Assembly: GCF_050947875.1 (NCBI RefSeq)
Contig: NC_134572.1
Location: 115,164,709 to 115,228,708, forward strand
Length of the DNA: 64,000 nucleotides
Source of the DNA: Dermacentor variabilis
Lineage: Eukaryota > Arthropoda > Arachnida > Ixodida > Ixodidae
Reading direction: 5' to 3'
The first letter of the stretch is position 1. Every line of letters begins with the position of its first letter. The notes under the pieces were generated by a model. That model was given only the letters and a program-made list of their open reading frames with translations. It did no database searches and was not told where the DNA came from. Shown here piece after piece: positions 12,552 to 25,089 of this stretch. Made by a program: the position numbers and the translations under genes.

Positions 12552-15500
12552 CAAGTCGCAGAGACGTCTTACAGATACGTTTCGCTACTTGCGCTTGAGG
12601 ATCACCTCTTAGTAAGGGTGTGCCAGAAAACGCAAAGGAAAAGCAGAAATAACCACAAGGAAAAACACAGAGAACAAGCCACTCTGATGTCTTCTTAGCA
12701 GTTAGAGTGGACTGTATTCAATGCTGGCCAGAATTGTGGCGCACTCAAAGTAATATGCACTCTTTTAGCTATATGAGCAGTTGTCCTGAACGAAAAAGAA
12801 TGATTCCCTGTTGCGGGCCTCTATGGCGTATGTAATTTAAGCACTGGAGTGTTAGTCTCCCTTGGGGCATATGCACTGAGTTTTATTCGCAAGGACGTCC
12901 TCGAGGCGGTGTGTGATTACATTCAAGCACCAAAACTTATACCACACTAATTGTTCAGTGAATCTTCTTTCCATTCTTAAATAATCAAATCGCACATTCT
13001 TCTGGCCGTCCACTTCTCGATCGCACACTACTAATTTATTCGTAGCCTTAGTTTTCCGAGTTAATTTTTCTGAACTCATTATCTGTGCGTACGACGACCC
13101 TATTCTTGGCCCATAACCCATTTTGTGGTCGCGTGCCTGTAGGCACACCACAACCATCACCAACAGTAGCAGTGGTGAGTTTTCCAGCGCCAAAGCAGAA
13201 TGTAGATGTACAGCTTAAGCGCAGTAAGCGCCGCCTTAATGCCCGCTAAATGCATGCTCCTCCAAGTTTTATGACGCACTTGTGGCACGGGTACATGTGT
13301 CAGGCACGAGCTCTGGTACATAGTACGAGTGATCGTTATGTATGCTTTTGTAGCAGGCATACCTGATTTTGTCAAGAGTAATTAAATATGTTCTCGTTCT
13401 GGCCTTCCTATACTGCTGCTGCCCTATACGTATAGGGGACGGACCTGACCGCGCTTCTGCATAGCAACATACACTGTATATCGAGTAATTACTGTTTGCT
13501 TCTCAACATTTATAGCGTACCTGAATTCGTTTTCTTCTTTTGGCTCTGGCGTTCTTATGCCGCCTTGCTCGCGAATCAAGTTCTCTAATCAAGCCTTTCA
13601 GTCCTCCACCTGCGTTGCTAAAACTGGCCAGTCTTTTTGAGGCCGCCGGCCTGTAGTTGTTGCTTTTCGTCACGCGCCAAACCGAAAAGCAAGAAGAGCG
13701 ATCGATGCGCAGGAACAACCGGCTCGACACTCGCGTCCGCGGAGAGTTTTAAATGCTGAATGAGCGCCACGTGTGCCTAAAGCATAACATGAAGAAAACA
13801 CGTGCTCACGCGACTCTTACTGCGAAGCCGTTATGACCTCGAAACTGGGTTTTCTGTCTGTTTCGTTTCTCTGTTCGCCCGCCAGTCTTTCTTTTATTTT
13901 TTATTTAGCGCTGCAGCAGCCTTTGCGCAGTTGTCGTTATCGCCGAGTCGTCGTCGTCAGACAGATTTAGCTTGTCTGCGCACATATTACCATTTGCAGA
14001 ATGTCGGCCTACCAGAAACGAGGGCAGCGGGAGCAATACCGGTTGCGCCACCTGGTTGCGCAGAGTTTAGCTAGGGAGGAGAAAGAGCTATTACTTTAGT
14101 GAGCAGCCATTTTCTGCTTAGCTAGTAATGGAAAGCGTCGGCGAAAACGCAATCGTTCCCATACATCTTTATTTAAAAATTATTCGGTAAGAACACCCAC
14201 AAAAATACGTCTAATGTGTTGTGGTTCGACAAAGCACCACAGGTTGCCGCTACCAGCGTTTGCAGCCGTCCAAGTTTCTGGTAACCCGGTATTCTGTAAA
14301 ATGTAGTAAGTATACTCACAAGGCTGAACCTCTATGTTATCGTGCACCACTACATTTACACTCTCGAGGGTGTTGGTTTATCTCAAATTGCCTTTACCTT
14401 TGGTTACACATTTTTTGTTGTACACGACAACAAACTCAAACTTCACCTGCAATGACAGAGGCCGCAGTTGAAAACTATGTTTTACTACTCACCCTGTGGT
14501 GCGCTTCGAAATACCTAACTCATGTTTAACGGTGATAACTACTAAAGTTCATACGCGCATTATCCGTGTAGTCTGTCGCGGCTATCGTCATGTTTACTTG
14601 CCAGGAAAATAACTTTATTTGTTCCAATCAAGGATTCGGTCTCACGCCTTAAGGGTGTTTTGGCTATCGGGCAAGCCAAGCACTCTTTATACATCCATAA
14701 GCGCATTACGATGTTTCACGCCGTCAGGCCACCTCCTCGTTCTGATTTTCACCCTCGGCATATGGTGAAGAAACACAACATGTTGCGCACCACTGGGAAT
14801 CGAACATACGCTTTTGTGGCAATGCGCTGCTAGAAGCCGGGCGCACTGAATACTGTGCAACATTCAGCTTTTTTTTATGCATAGAAAAAAAAACTGAGGA
14901 TATCATAATACAAAGATAACATCGGTATACACTTACTCAAATATCAGGTAATGATATACACATACATCCAACAAGTGCATTCAGTCCGGCGGAAGTTCCT
15001 GCGCAGCATGAATAATTTATACATAAGCTGCAGTTTAGCGAAAAAAAAAGAAAGGAAGGATTTGATAGAGCGCGGGCTTTTGACGTGTCAATCCCACAGT
15101 CTAGATCTCCAGAGAATGTACAGGCCTAGCGCATGAACATTCCCTTACTAAGGGCCACACGTATTCATAAATGCTAGAAACCTAATTCTGCGTCAATTTC
15201 TTTTAAAACGTTCTTTACAGAATGTTCATAAAATATAAAACATCTCTGCAGTCTATCAAAGAGTGATCTATAGAAGTCGACAAACAACAAACTAAACGAC
15301 AAAGCGCTGTGTCGTGTTGTTATCTTGTTTGTCCCGTCCTTCGCGCTGTTTTTAAGCAGTCAGCAGTACGTTAACTATGGCACAAAGAAGCCACTCGAAT
15401 TTAGCGTTTAGTGCTTGGCACTTCGTGCAGGGTATTGTGGACGACGCATATCCCGAAAGGGTGGCGGCTGTTCATGTATTTCGGAAGCGACAGCAGACGA

Positions 15501-15640
15501 CACTGTATGGCGGACTAAGATGACGTCGCATGCATCGCAAGGAACAAACTGATGAGAAAAATGGTGAGGTCCACTGCGAGATCATGTTGCCGTCGCAGTA
15601 AATGTGTCCAAAGCCGAAGGACTAGCTGAAGTTTGCTAAC
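12552..15640. other. Gene-free stretch
   Basis: Only small frames without recognisable domains. A tRNA-like remnant near 14.8 kb is listed separately. Confidence 0.45.
14785..14860 (-). repeat. tRNA-like (SINE head) remnant
   Basis: On the - strand a B-box-like GTTCGATTCCC lies about 25 bases after TAGCAGCGCATTG, which is a degraded A box. The spacing fits a tRNA head. There is no acceptor-stem pairing that would make it a functional tRNA, so a SINE or tRNA pseudogene is the better reading. Confidence 0.3.
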
Positions 15641-15641
15641 A

Positions 15642-15732
<91 letters not shown>
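15642..15732. repeat. (TA)n microsatellite
   Basis: About 45 uninterrupted TA dinucleotides. The YIYIYI frame across it is not a protein. Confidence 0.98.
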
Positions 15733-15733
<1 letters not shown>

Positions 15734-18700
15734 TGTTAACTTGACTGTAATGGTTGGGAGGGTCGCAGTTCGCAGCTTTACAGCGAAAAGCTGTTATTGC
15801 TGCTCGCTTTCGTGACGTCCTGTGCTTATGTGTTAGCAGATATATACTGTGCAGTACATATAGAGTATCCTAGAAAACCATCATCATTGGTGCCGTGATG
15901 TCGGTATTGATTGATTTACGCCTTATTTCAAGAGTAACTCGAAGGAATTGTATTAAAATGTTGTTGCCACTGTACACATAAATATTATTTCGCTGCTTAG
16001 CTTAAGCACCGGGCCCTTGTTAGCTGACTCGGCGGTTAATAAAGGACTATCAGCTATAAAATGTATACCCAAGGTTTAACAAACCCTATACATAGCAGCC
16101 CAGACAATAGCAGGACCATTCTTGTTTTTCTGTATGCAGGAGCAAGAAATTAAAGAAAAGAGCCACGTTAATACGGCAAGCAGGAACATACCAGCAACGA
16201 GCACATCGAAAATAAATAAAAAAAGAATTACTCGTCCTTTTGTAATTTCATAATCACAGTTGTCCCCACGGACTCATACTGTCTGCCATAGTAGAGAAAT
16301 GCAGGTATTGGCACATCATTCATGTATTAATCCATCCGACAGAAGCTAAGGTACATAGATGGCAAACTCGGAGTCGCTGCCGAATGGGTAAATCCAGTTA
16401 AATTTCTTTCAGTAAGTCTTTCATAAATTCCATTAATATTTCATTCTTTCCCTGCATACCATATTGGAATGCTGGGTGAACCAGTATTTTCCTCTTGTTT
16501 TCGTTAACGCATTTAGTACTTACAGTAACCGCCGCAGTCAGATAGATATATACAGTGCACTCGTTTTTATCATGCGCAACCTTTTCTTGTTCCTCTCTTC
16601 TCGTTCCTTACTTTTTTGTCTTTGTTGTTTTCACTCCAGCTCACCGCGGCCAATCAGTCCGTGTGTAGCGTTCTGCTGCTGAAAACGCGTTGGCGGCTTC
16701 GATTCCCAGCATCGGCGGCTGGATTTCACTTTAGGCTTTAGGCAGTACTTCACAAAGTAGACGTCGTAATGAAATAAAGGCACACAACCCTCCCCCCCCC
16801 CCCCCCGCCCCACACACACGCACTGTTGCGTGCGTGCAATCAAATAACACTACATATCACAACACCACGTAATACTTATACGTGACCTACAAAGGAAATG
16901 CGAATGGCGCACTCAATGGAATGATAGCTGCAAATCGTAACAATATGTATAGTAAGTCATAAAACGGGCGAAAATGGATGAACTCAAGTGCGAAGAGAGA
17001 GAGAGAGCAAAAGAAAAAAAAAGAAAACCATCGCGCCGTTGCCGAATCGATAATTGGGTGCAGGAAACTGCTGCGTCAACAACAACAAAAAATATTCTTC
17101 GACAAAGCTGACCTTTATTGTATCCTGCAAAAGTGAAAAAAAAGTATGTATTGCAGATAATTTAGAAAATTAAATAAACACATTTAAGTACTTTCTATTT
17201 CTGATTTTTCACCAGTAAAAATAGCATACAATTTTAGCATTGTCAGTATGCATAAAACAAGGTTTTCTCTCATCTACGGGTTGCGCAACGAGCTTTTGTA
17301 CAAAAAAAAAAAAAAAAGGTCGTAATTCACGTTACTAGCTTACAGTACGTATGCCCGAAAGCGCCAAATATAACGGCAATATCGCATGCTGCACTAAACA
17401 GTTATACGTGTTTCTTGCGCCATACGTTGTCCGAAGCTTGTCGTACGTAAATATTTTGGCCAGGTGCGAGCGAAACCCCCTCGCAAACTGGGTCACAGCT
17501 GCACACGGTGCTCAGCTCTAAAAATTGCCGATTGCGGCCGGCGCCGTCGATATGAGGGTTGAGCCCAACCGGCATGATGTACCCACGATCAAATAAAAAC
17601 GCGCGCGCACCGATGAACGCCGCAAGGAGAGGTTAAACAAAACATCCAGGTGCCGTCCATTAGCTGGAGCTTCTCTTTGTTTGGAACATCGATCGGTTAC
17701 GCTCACCTCTTTATCGTTAATAATCTCCAGGTGCTCGCAGGGAAGGCTGCAGCTGCCTGTCAGGCAAGTCCCGTGTACTGAAAAAAAAAAAAAGAGAAGA
17801 AGAACGATTTTGTCCGCTGCCTTTCTAAGAGGTTCGGCACGTCTAATTAACGACGCACTAAAGAGAAACAAGATTAGAATGGCAGCAAAACACGACACTG
17901 TGCTGTGCGACGCTTTTGCACGCACGAGCCGGCCGAATGCAAGAACTTGTGCTTATCCGGGCTGTTCGTCGCAGTCTGAAGTAATTTCGGTTTCAACTTC
18001 AGACTTAGTGTAATATGTTTACCTAGAGAAGTGGGCAAAGCTTGAGGACATGGCGATGCGCATTTGCCGCATTCATATTGAACGCTGCCATTCAGAGTTT
18101 AGTGGTATGACTACAGACTTCGTTTCTTGATTTTTTTATATTTGTGTTGAAGCAAAACGAGAGGCGCTGACTTTCTCAGAAAGTTAGAGGTATTCTTTTA
18201 AGCTCATAAAGTGATGTCAACACGCCAACTAATGATCTCTGTCGGAGCCTGCGAGATTGACAGTATTTTGTGGGCCACGTATGACTCTGAAAGTGGCGTC
18301 GTCGGTGCGTGTATTTTGGAGCGCGCCGCGGGCAACATTGAAAAGGACGAAGATGACTATGTGTGAATCGTTAACATTGTGTTCTTGAGAAAGCGTCACT
18401 GTACCCTTTAAAAATCCACTGCCTCAGTAAATGAGATCAGGGCCCAAGGAATGGCTGAATCCATCGGATTTTTTCTTCCGTCTATACAGCTGTTGATGCG
18501 CTCACTTACGATAACCACGATGGTGCTGGTTATTACATGTGGCTTTTCCTTATGAAATAGGTGGACCCTTCAGCATGTTCTGGCCAAAAAGGAAAAGTAC
18601 AAAGCAAGAAAAACAAGAAAGAACGAAATGAAAGAAATGGAATAAACGGGAGGGACATAGACACCAGTGACTAATGGAGGAGAAGGAAGAGGAGGAGGAG

Positions 18701-19395
18701 GAGGAGGGAGAGAAGGGATGGTCGACTGCTCCACTAACAGCAGGACGCCCGTTGTCACGTGACTTTTTATCGCTACACACAGTGCGTGGCGTACCGACTT
18801 CTTGGTGCGATGCCGTTGTAAGCCCGGACGCGAATGTCTGCAAATCGCATTTCCTCTACAAGACACAATGCCGAGCATTGCCCACTCATGACATTACGCT
18901 ATAAACGAGAGATATCGGAAAGAACACAATAGAGACATATACTGCTCTTGAAGGAAGGTTATCACGTTACCAGTAGCCCATGTCTCAGGCCGACCATTCA
19001 AGTCGGATGCGGCAGTCAACTTCTTCCTCAGTTATAAGAACCACTTCTGCAGCAACCTTCACGTCACAAGCAAGTTGGGTACGATGAGGCAACAATACTG
19101 TCTGGGGCGAAATACAGAAATTACTAGGTTGTCTGGAGCCCGCCGCCGCGTCCAAAGGCGTAAGTGAATTAGTCGTTAACCTCACCTCTGTGGCTCAACG
19201 ACCGTCTGGAACGCAGATGGAACGAAATTAATATCGGTGACTCCTGGTACAACGGCCACTTACGACACGGTGATCTTTCTCAATGTTAATGGGTTGACTG
19301 GAACAGGCAGCGTTGCAAAACGGGGGCAACGAAGATGCAATTGCCACATCGGATGCCGAGACTCGAACAGTGTGACGTTACGCTTGGACTGTTGT
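15733..19395. other. Gene-free stretch
   Basis: No recognisable gene. C-runs lie near 16,794-16,806, A-runs near 17,300 and 17,780, and a purine-rich (GGA)n tract at 18,680-18,720. Small frames across these tracts are low-complexity. Confidence 0.45.
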
Positions 19396-19905
19396 GGTGT
19401 CTACGTTTGGCGGGCGCACTTATTCTGGCCCCATGCCATTTTCGAAATCGACCTGTTTTGTTTCTCTCATGCTGAGGGCAACCGCAGGCGACCGTCTAAT
19501 AGGTTTGCATTGTAACGATATAAACCATGTGCATACACATTGATTGCAGAGATACACTTTCAAGGCTACATTGACACGCTTTCAAGGCAATTTACAGTGT
19601 CTACGGTCGACATGAAAGAATAACATTACACAGGTCGATGTCAATTTGCGCGTGCGTTGCGGTGTCTACGTTTGGCGGACGCACTTATTCTGGCGCCATG
19701 CCATTTTCGAAACCAACCTGTTTTGTTTTGTGGCGAAGGCAACCGCGGGCGACCGTCCAACAGGTTTGCATTGTAACAGTATGCATACACACTGATTGCC
19801 GAAATACACTTTCAAGGCCACATTGACAGGCTTTTAAGGCAATTGGCGCTGTCCACCTTGGACATAAAAAAATAACATTGCACAGGTTGATGCCAATTTG
19901 AGCAT
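19396..19905. repeat. Tandem pair of a roughly 265-base repeat
   Basis: Copy 1 begins GGTGTCTACGTTTGGCGG at 19,396 and copy 2 begins with the same words at 19,661. Both continue with CATGCCATTTTCGAAA, ACCTGTTTTGTTT, AGGTTTGCATTGTAAC and a CAAGGCHACATTGACA block, and end near a TGTCAATTTG or TGCCAATTTG word. Divergence is moderate, so the duplication is not recent. Confidence 0.8.
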
Positions 19906-20742
19906 GCACTCTGTACATAATGTACAGAATGTATGCAAACCAAACGTGCTCATAGGCTGTCCTATGTGTGCTGAAGTGTTTGTTCTTTTCGTATCACGAG
20001 GTTTCTCTTCACGTCCCTCTGATTGATGTCTTTTCTTCGTAATGTTAGCTTTCCGACCAACCAGCGTAAATGTACTTGGAATAACCGGTTCGCGGTTGGC
20101 TCAACATGCTAATACATAATAAGTATTTATCGTTCTTTCTCTCTCTCTCTCTCTCGTATTGCTTATCCTGCAGGTATCAGACACACAAGGCACGCACATA
20201 CTGCAAATGATGCACTGTAGCATAGCAAAGACAAAAACCATCGTTTGTCATAGCGTCATGCGTTATGGCTATCATTACTTTCTGCCATCTGAAAGTGTGA
20301 GGACGAACAGTTCGCCGTATATAAGAATTTTCATTATTACACAGCCGTGGTGAGAGAGACGTGGAGTGATTGAAAGGGAAAAAAATTGACGATGACAATA
20401 AATTGTCATAGACAAAATAAAAGCAAGGCCGGGTTCTAATAAGTATGTTATCAGATGCCACAATATTTCGACAATTGCGACATTCTAACCAATCATATAG
20501 GGGCCGTAGCAGCCCTAATGGGCCAATCGCAGGTAACAATATGGCGGAATTTGACAATGCCCCCCCCCCTCTACATCTGACCAGTGCCTGAATAAACAAT
20601 CGTCATCATCATTGACAGTTTGACAACCGCGTTCACGGCGAAGGTGAATACGAAAAAGAATGCAGCAGATTCAACGAGTTGGAATCTATATAGAGCGAAG
20701 CTTTGTGTGAATGCATGAAGCGTCGAAACACAAACCCACACA
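19906..20742. other. Gene-free stretch
   Basis: A (CT)n tract lies at 20,139-20,155. About 20,490-20,600 contains GGGCCAATCG (CCAAT-like) and AATATGGCGGAA words, and ends AATAAACAATCGTCATCATCAT. This may be a small retroelement end. No gene is seen. Confidence 0.4.
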
Positions 20743-20798
20743 CAACACACACACACACACACGCACACGCACACGCACACGCACACACACACACACAC

Positions 20799-20830
<32 letters not shown>

Positions 20831-20852
20831 GCAAGCGTGGGCGCACACACAT
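20743..20852. repeat. (CA)n microsatellite with GC interruptions
   Basis: AC dinucleotides with scattered ACGC units. The long VCVCVC and THTHTH frames on both strands are the repeat translated. Confidence 0.97.
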
Positions 20853-21493
20853 TACACCGAGTCTCTTCTTAATCTGAGTTGCTGGCTACTAGACAGTACG
20901 ACGGACGCCTTGATCGAACGCATCATGGTTTCATAGGCAGCATGCACATATGTAAGTAGCTCAATTCGAATCCATTCTATTCGCAAGAAACTTTTGCTTC
21001 CGCATTACCGTGCAGCCACGCATGCACGAATGCGAGCTTTCTGGTTCTTTTTTCTCTTTACCCCCTCCCTCCGGCCGGTGCTACCGCTGCCGCTGATTGG
21101 TTGGTCTATTCGACAAGGGTACAGCCAGGCCGCAGCACCCGCGGTCATGAAACCCGGCGAGGTTCGCAAAGAAAAGCTTCCCTTTAAAACATGGCTTATT
21201 AGCAGCCGAACAGCGGTAGCTAATTAAAGCGAATGTTTCGCGTTCTCCGTTCGTGTGTTATCCGTTCAGTTAAGGACTCTGGCAACATCTAAACTCGAAA
21301 AAGGCGAAGTTGTACGAAAAGCTGGATTGTAAATACAGTCAAGCGAAACGTAGCAGCATTGCACAAGAACGTTATTAGATTAAGATATAATGCAACAAAG
21401 AATGATAGGTAGTGGCGAGTGACGTCATGTATGCCTCATAGTCACTCGATATCTTATGTGTCGTGCCGAGTTTTTCTGTCGTATTGTCTCACT
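20853..21493. other. Gene-free stretch
   Basis: No gene, RNA gene or classified repeat is seen. Confidence 0.4.
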
Positions 21494-21732
21494 GATACAT
21501 ACATACATACATACATACATACATACATACATACATACATACATACATACATACATACATACATACATACATACATACATACATACATACATACATACAT
21601 ACATACATACATACATACATACATACATACATACATACATACATACACACACGCATACATACATGCATGCATACATACATACATACATACATACATACAT
21701 ACATACATACATACATACATACATACATACAT
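21494..21732. repeat. (ACAT)n microsatellite, about 240 bases
   Basis: Nearly pure ATAC/ACAT tetranucleotides with a small variant patch near 21,646-21,672 (ACACACGC, ATGCATGC). All six overlapping frames (YIHT, YVCM) are repeat artefacts. Confidence 0.98.
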
Positions 21733-21830
21733 CTTTATTTCAGTTAGTACAATCGTACAAATCGCAGACGATTCAAAGCCTGGAGGGCTTTGAAGTGATT
21801 CGGCCCGTTAGGCCTGTTCGACTTTCCGTA
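21733..21830 (-). mobile_element. Possible LINE 3' end carrying the (ATGT)n tail
   Basis: Directly after the microsatellite comes CTTTATTTCAG and a unique segment with CCTGGAGGGCTTTGAAG. On the - strand this reads as a 3' UTR ending in AAATAAAG followed by (ATGT)n. That fits a LINE whose tail seeded the microsatellite. No coding part remains. Confidence 0.35.
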
Positions 21831-22490
21831 CACCTTATGCTTTATTCCTTCGCTGTCTAAAAACGAAAGCGGAGCATGGAACCACCTATGACGTCATATT
21901 CTGCCAGCTGAGTCACGAGATGCTACCCTTCCCTTCGAATCCCATTAACACTACAAATCCCACTGTGTCATATCGGTACGCTGAGACTGATGCCTCAAAA
22001 TTCTGATTAAAACGCGGGAAATGTTACGCAAAACCCATAGTAGCGTCATAGGTATTCCAGAGGGAAGTGTCGATTTTGGATAGCTCAGCAAACCATGTAA
22101 TATTTAATTCATCGCTATGTTAATTATGCCTTAATTGAAATAACATTTCGGGTTTTTTTTGTACGAATGCACTCTCCATGGCCAGGAGCAATGGTGAATA
22201 AAGTTATTTTAATTTTCCTCGCGCTTTTTCTAGGTTTAATATAGAAGATTCATCGTGATGAACAATACACAAGGGACTGTTCACCTGCGCCGACATTCAA
22301 GTGTTTCAATGCAGTTAATCAAGAACCACTGTCCTGTCATCAGACGCATGCCATAAGGGCAGAACTGATGTTATATCATGTATGGCGGGGCGCTGTGCGC
22401 TTCGCAGAGTCGACAGCGGCGCCGTGTCTGCCGTCGTGCGTGGGTGGATGTGACGGAAGAGGGAGGAGAGGGTGAAAAGGCGCGAGCCCA
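21831..22490. other. Gene-free stretch
   Basis: No gene is seen. TGAATAAAGTTATTTTAA occurs near 22,194 and looks like a polyadenylation context, but without an upstream coding region. Confidence 0.4.
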
Positions 22491-23159
22491 ATGCGGCAGA
22501 GTCACTCGAGCCGGCCGCAAATTAGCTCGCCTAATGGCCGCCACTGTCTCCCCCCCTCCCGGTGGTGGAGGGTGCTGACGCGCCCCAGAATGCTGCACCA
22601 TCGACCGCGAGACGCCGTACTGTACTCGCAGCTTCGTGTGGCACGGTGGCGCGATGGAAGAGTCGAGGTCCTGCCCATCTTTGCGAATGTGCAGACGATG
22701 GAATACCAGAGACCGAGTGTAGCATTTCCACGGCACGCGGCCCGAACAGTTACACGAGGCACAGACCGCTCGAACATAGAAGACGTTTATTTAGGGGCGT
22801 GTGATAGCTTTTATCCCCTGAAGTGGGAAGGGAAGTGGAAGACGGAAAGAATGAACGGAGGTATACTGCGCATGCGCAGAACTAGAATGACGAAGAGACA
22901 ACACCGAGCAAACGCGTTCGCCTTGTCAGAGCGCTTCGTGCGGAAGTGGAGCGTCCGTGCCGCATTTTGTGCCGTGGAGCATTTCAGCATGGGGTTTCCT
23001 GCTACGATTACCGTAGAAAACTGCAGGTGGCGCTGCGATCGTACTGCTACGATGGGAATGGTGGGTAGTTGGAGGTGGGTCTGTCTGATCTTCCTGGTTG
23101 TGGCTTCAAACGTCCCTGTGGTGGTGTCTTTTAAGTTGCATTTGCCTTTATCGATCTAA
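22491..23159 (+). other. Unassigned 222-codon open frame in GC-rich DNA
   Basis: This ATG-started frame is the longest one not explained by a transposon or by ADAM10. It is arginine-rich and has no domain I recognise. Its last part (from ATG 23,051 or 23,053) reads MGMVGSWRWVCLIFLVVASN, which resembles a signal peptide. A perfect NRF1-type palindrome TGCGCATGCGCA lies at 22,867-22,878 and a CTCF-core-like CAGGTGGCGCTG at about 23,023. It could hold a promoter and a first exon, but the frame as a whole is probably chance open reading in GC-rich sequence. Confidence 0.2.
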
Positions 23160-23182
23160 ATTTCTAAAAAGGCATGCCTTTA

Positions 23183-23305
23183 CTTTCAAAAGATGAAGCG
23201 CCAACAGTGATGTCACACTAAGAAGGAACAAAGACAGGAAGTGCTTTGTCCTGTCTTTGTTACTTCTTAGTGTGCCGTCACTGTTGGCGCTTCATCTTTT
23301 GAAAG
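23183..23305. repeat. Foldback hairpin with 57-base arms
   Basis: The left arm 23,183-23,239 (starting CTTTCAAAAGATGAAGCGCC) pairs nearly perfectly with the right arm 23,249-23,305 around a loop of nine bases. The inner arm ends are CAAAGACAGGA and its complement, a theme shared with the foldback at 56.1 kb. Confidence 0.9.
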
Positions 23306-25089
23306 CTATGCACCAACTAGCCCTCCCCCCCCCCCCCCCCCAACATGTTTTACTGAATACCTTTACAAGCGTACGAAGGCATAACAACTACACATGCACT
23401 GCGCGCTAGCATAATCACTGCTAATTGTTGCATTTTAACGCCAAGTTTTCTTGGAATTGACCAATTTGCAATGTTTTAAAGTCGCTGGACGAAATTTAGG
23501 CAAATCCGTGTGTACGCACTTCATCAATCCCATGCTGGTTGAACCGCCATGCTTGCAGCTCTCGCAGGCACCAGCGCCAAATATCCCTCTAGTGATTTTT
23601 ATAGGAAACTCCATGCTTCCTAGTGCCCCAGTTTGAGAACTGTAAAAAGAAAAATGCATCAACGCGCTTAGCGCGAAACTGGTCTGTTAGCTGGGTGCAC
23701 TGCCTGCAGATGGCATCAAAGTGATACCCCAAAGGTCTGCTTCAAGATCAACATTGAGTTGTCTTGATTAGTGATGTCGAAAAAAAGACGCTTGGACAGT
23801 GCAGTGATCCGCAAAAATATAGGCGAGCGCCCTTGCAACTGCAGAGCATTATACAAAAGATCCCAGCATTTTTTCCAACAACTAAGAACTTTGTTTCGTG
23901 TATTTTTTCGACGTTGTGTTCGCTTTTCTGTATATGTCTCTTATAATGTTTAACTAACTCTATAAGCCCCGAGAGAATAGTACGGGAATATAAAGACTGT
24001 TCTAGAAATTTCGTATAACCATATAGGCTATCGCGTTTTAGAAGCAGGGTATAGTGCAATAACAAAAATGTATGCGGTCCGTTACACATGTTAGGGACCT
24101 CGGATTAAAGTTTTAATCTTTGCAAGTGACAGGGGAAAAGACACGGTGTGTGTTTTATTTTGTTACTTTGATATATGTGAACTTAGGAGGAGGAAAAGCA
24201 AGGAAATAAAGGTAGGGAGGTCAACCAGACGCAAGTCTGGTTTGCTGCCCTACACAGGGGAAGAGGTTTAACGGAAGAAAAGAAAGGAGAGGTAGGGAAG
24301 AATGTACTATCCGTATGAATACGTGCGGATGTCCATAACTTCACGCCTATAACTGGCCACTGAGGCCAGTCGCTTTTCTGAAACGTAGCATTGCCCGCGT
24401 AGCTTTGTAAGCCTGCGACGCGTGGGGCCATTGCCCCAGAATCTCTGAATATGGTCTGCGAATCTAAGTCTGTTTAGATGGGTGGAGATAAATGATGAAA
24501 GATGAACGAATTGTGAATGCAAAAATGATATTGTGATAGCATATGCCTCAATAAATCGGCAAATACGTGATTGTTTTCTGCGGCTGGTAGTGGTGGTAGT
24601 TGGTTACCCTGTATTCGTTTTCACCACGTTGTATGCAAAAATTGAAGCGTTAACAGCTCAAGTGTTACGTCATCTAATATGTAATCGCGAAATATCATGC
24701 GCTCTTATAGGAGCAGGTTTCTGTGCTTTAGAAAGACCCACGAGACGGCTCTGTTATCGAGGTTTTATGTCGCGATTTCCTTTCCGATTATGCAGAGCAG
24801 ACATCTGTGCTCAGTGACGCCACCGTGGGGGTCAAATAGACGTTTTATAGAAGCCAGTTTGTCGCGGTTTCGATTGTCTGCAGCGGGAATAATGCAGTGG
24901 CCTTTGAGGGCAAAAAATAATTTTTCTTCTTACAACGGCTACAGTGAAGTTCAGAGCGAGGCGGCGACCTGATCCCCACAAAATAACGTCGATGACGAAA
25001 ACAGTCGTCGAATAAGCGCAACAGCATGGCGTTAGGATTGGGGGCTCAATGCCATCGCTCATAACCCGTTGTCAAGATTGGAGTCCGGC
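23306..25089. other. Gene-free stretch
   Basis: A C-run lies at about 23,325-23,341. No gene is recognised in the small frames on either strand. A LINE tail at 24.19-24.30 kb is listed separately. Confidence 0.4.
24186..24300 (-). mobile_element. LINE 3'-end fragment
   Basis: The + strand reads AAATAAAGGTAGGGAGGTCAAC, then CAGACGCAAGTCTGGTTTGCTGCCCTACAC and AGGGGAAG. The same block (GGCAGGGAGGTTAACCAG, GGTTTGCTACCCTACAC, GGGG) occurs at 31.07, 55.6, 56.6 and 60.2 kb, and in diverged form at the 3' end of the full LINE at 44.95-45.05 kb. It is therefore a severely 5'-truncated copy from that lineage. Confidence 0.6.

Noticed and set aside
21494..21732. Regular repeat array that might suggest a CRISPR array
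   Set aside because: Uninterrupted tetranucleotides without unique spacers, in a eukaryotic genome.
21419..21860. Long open frames (over 90 codons) on both strands with YIHT or YVCM repeats
   Set aside because: They are translations of the ACAT microsatellite and exist in every frame.
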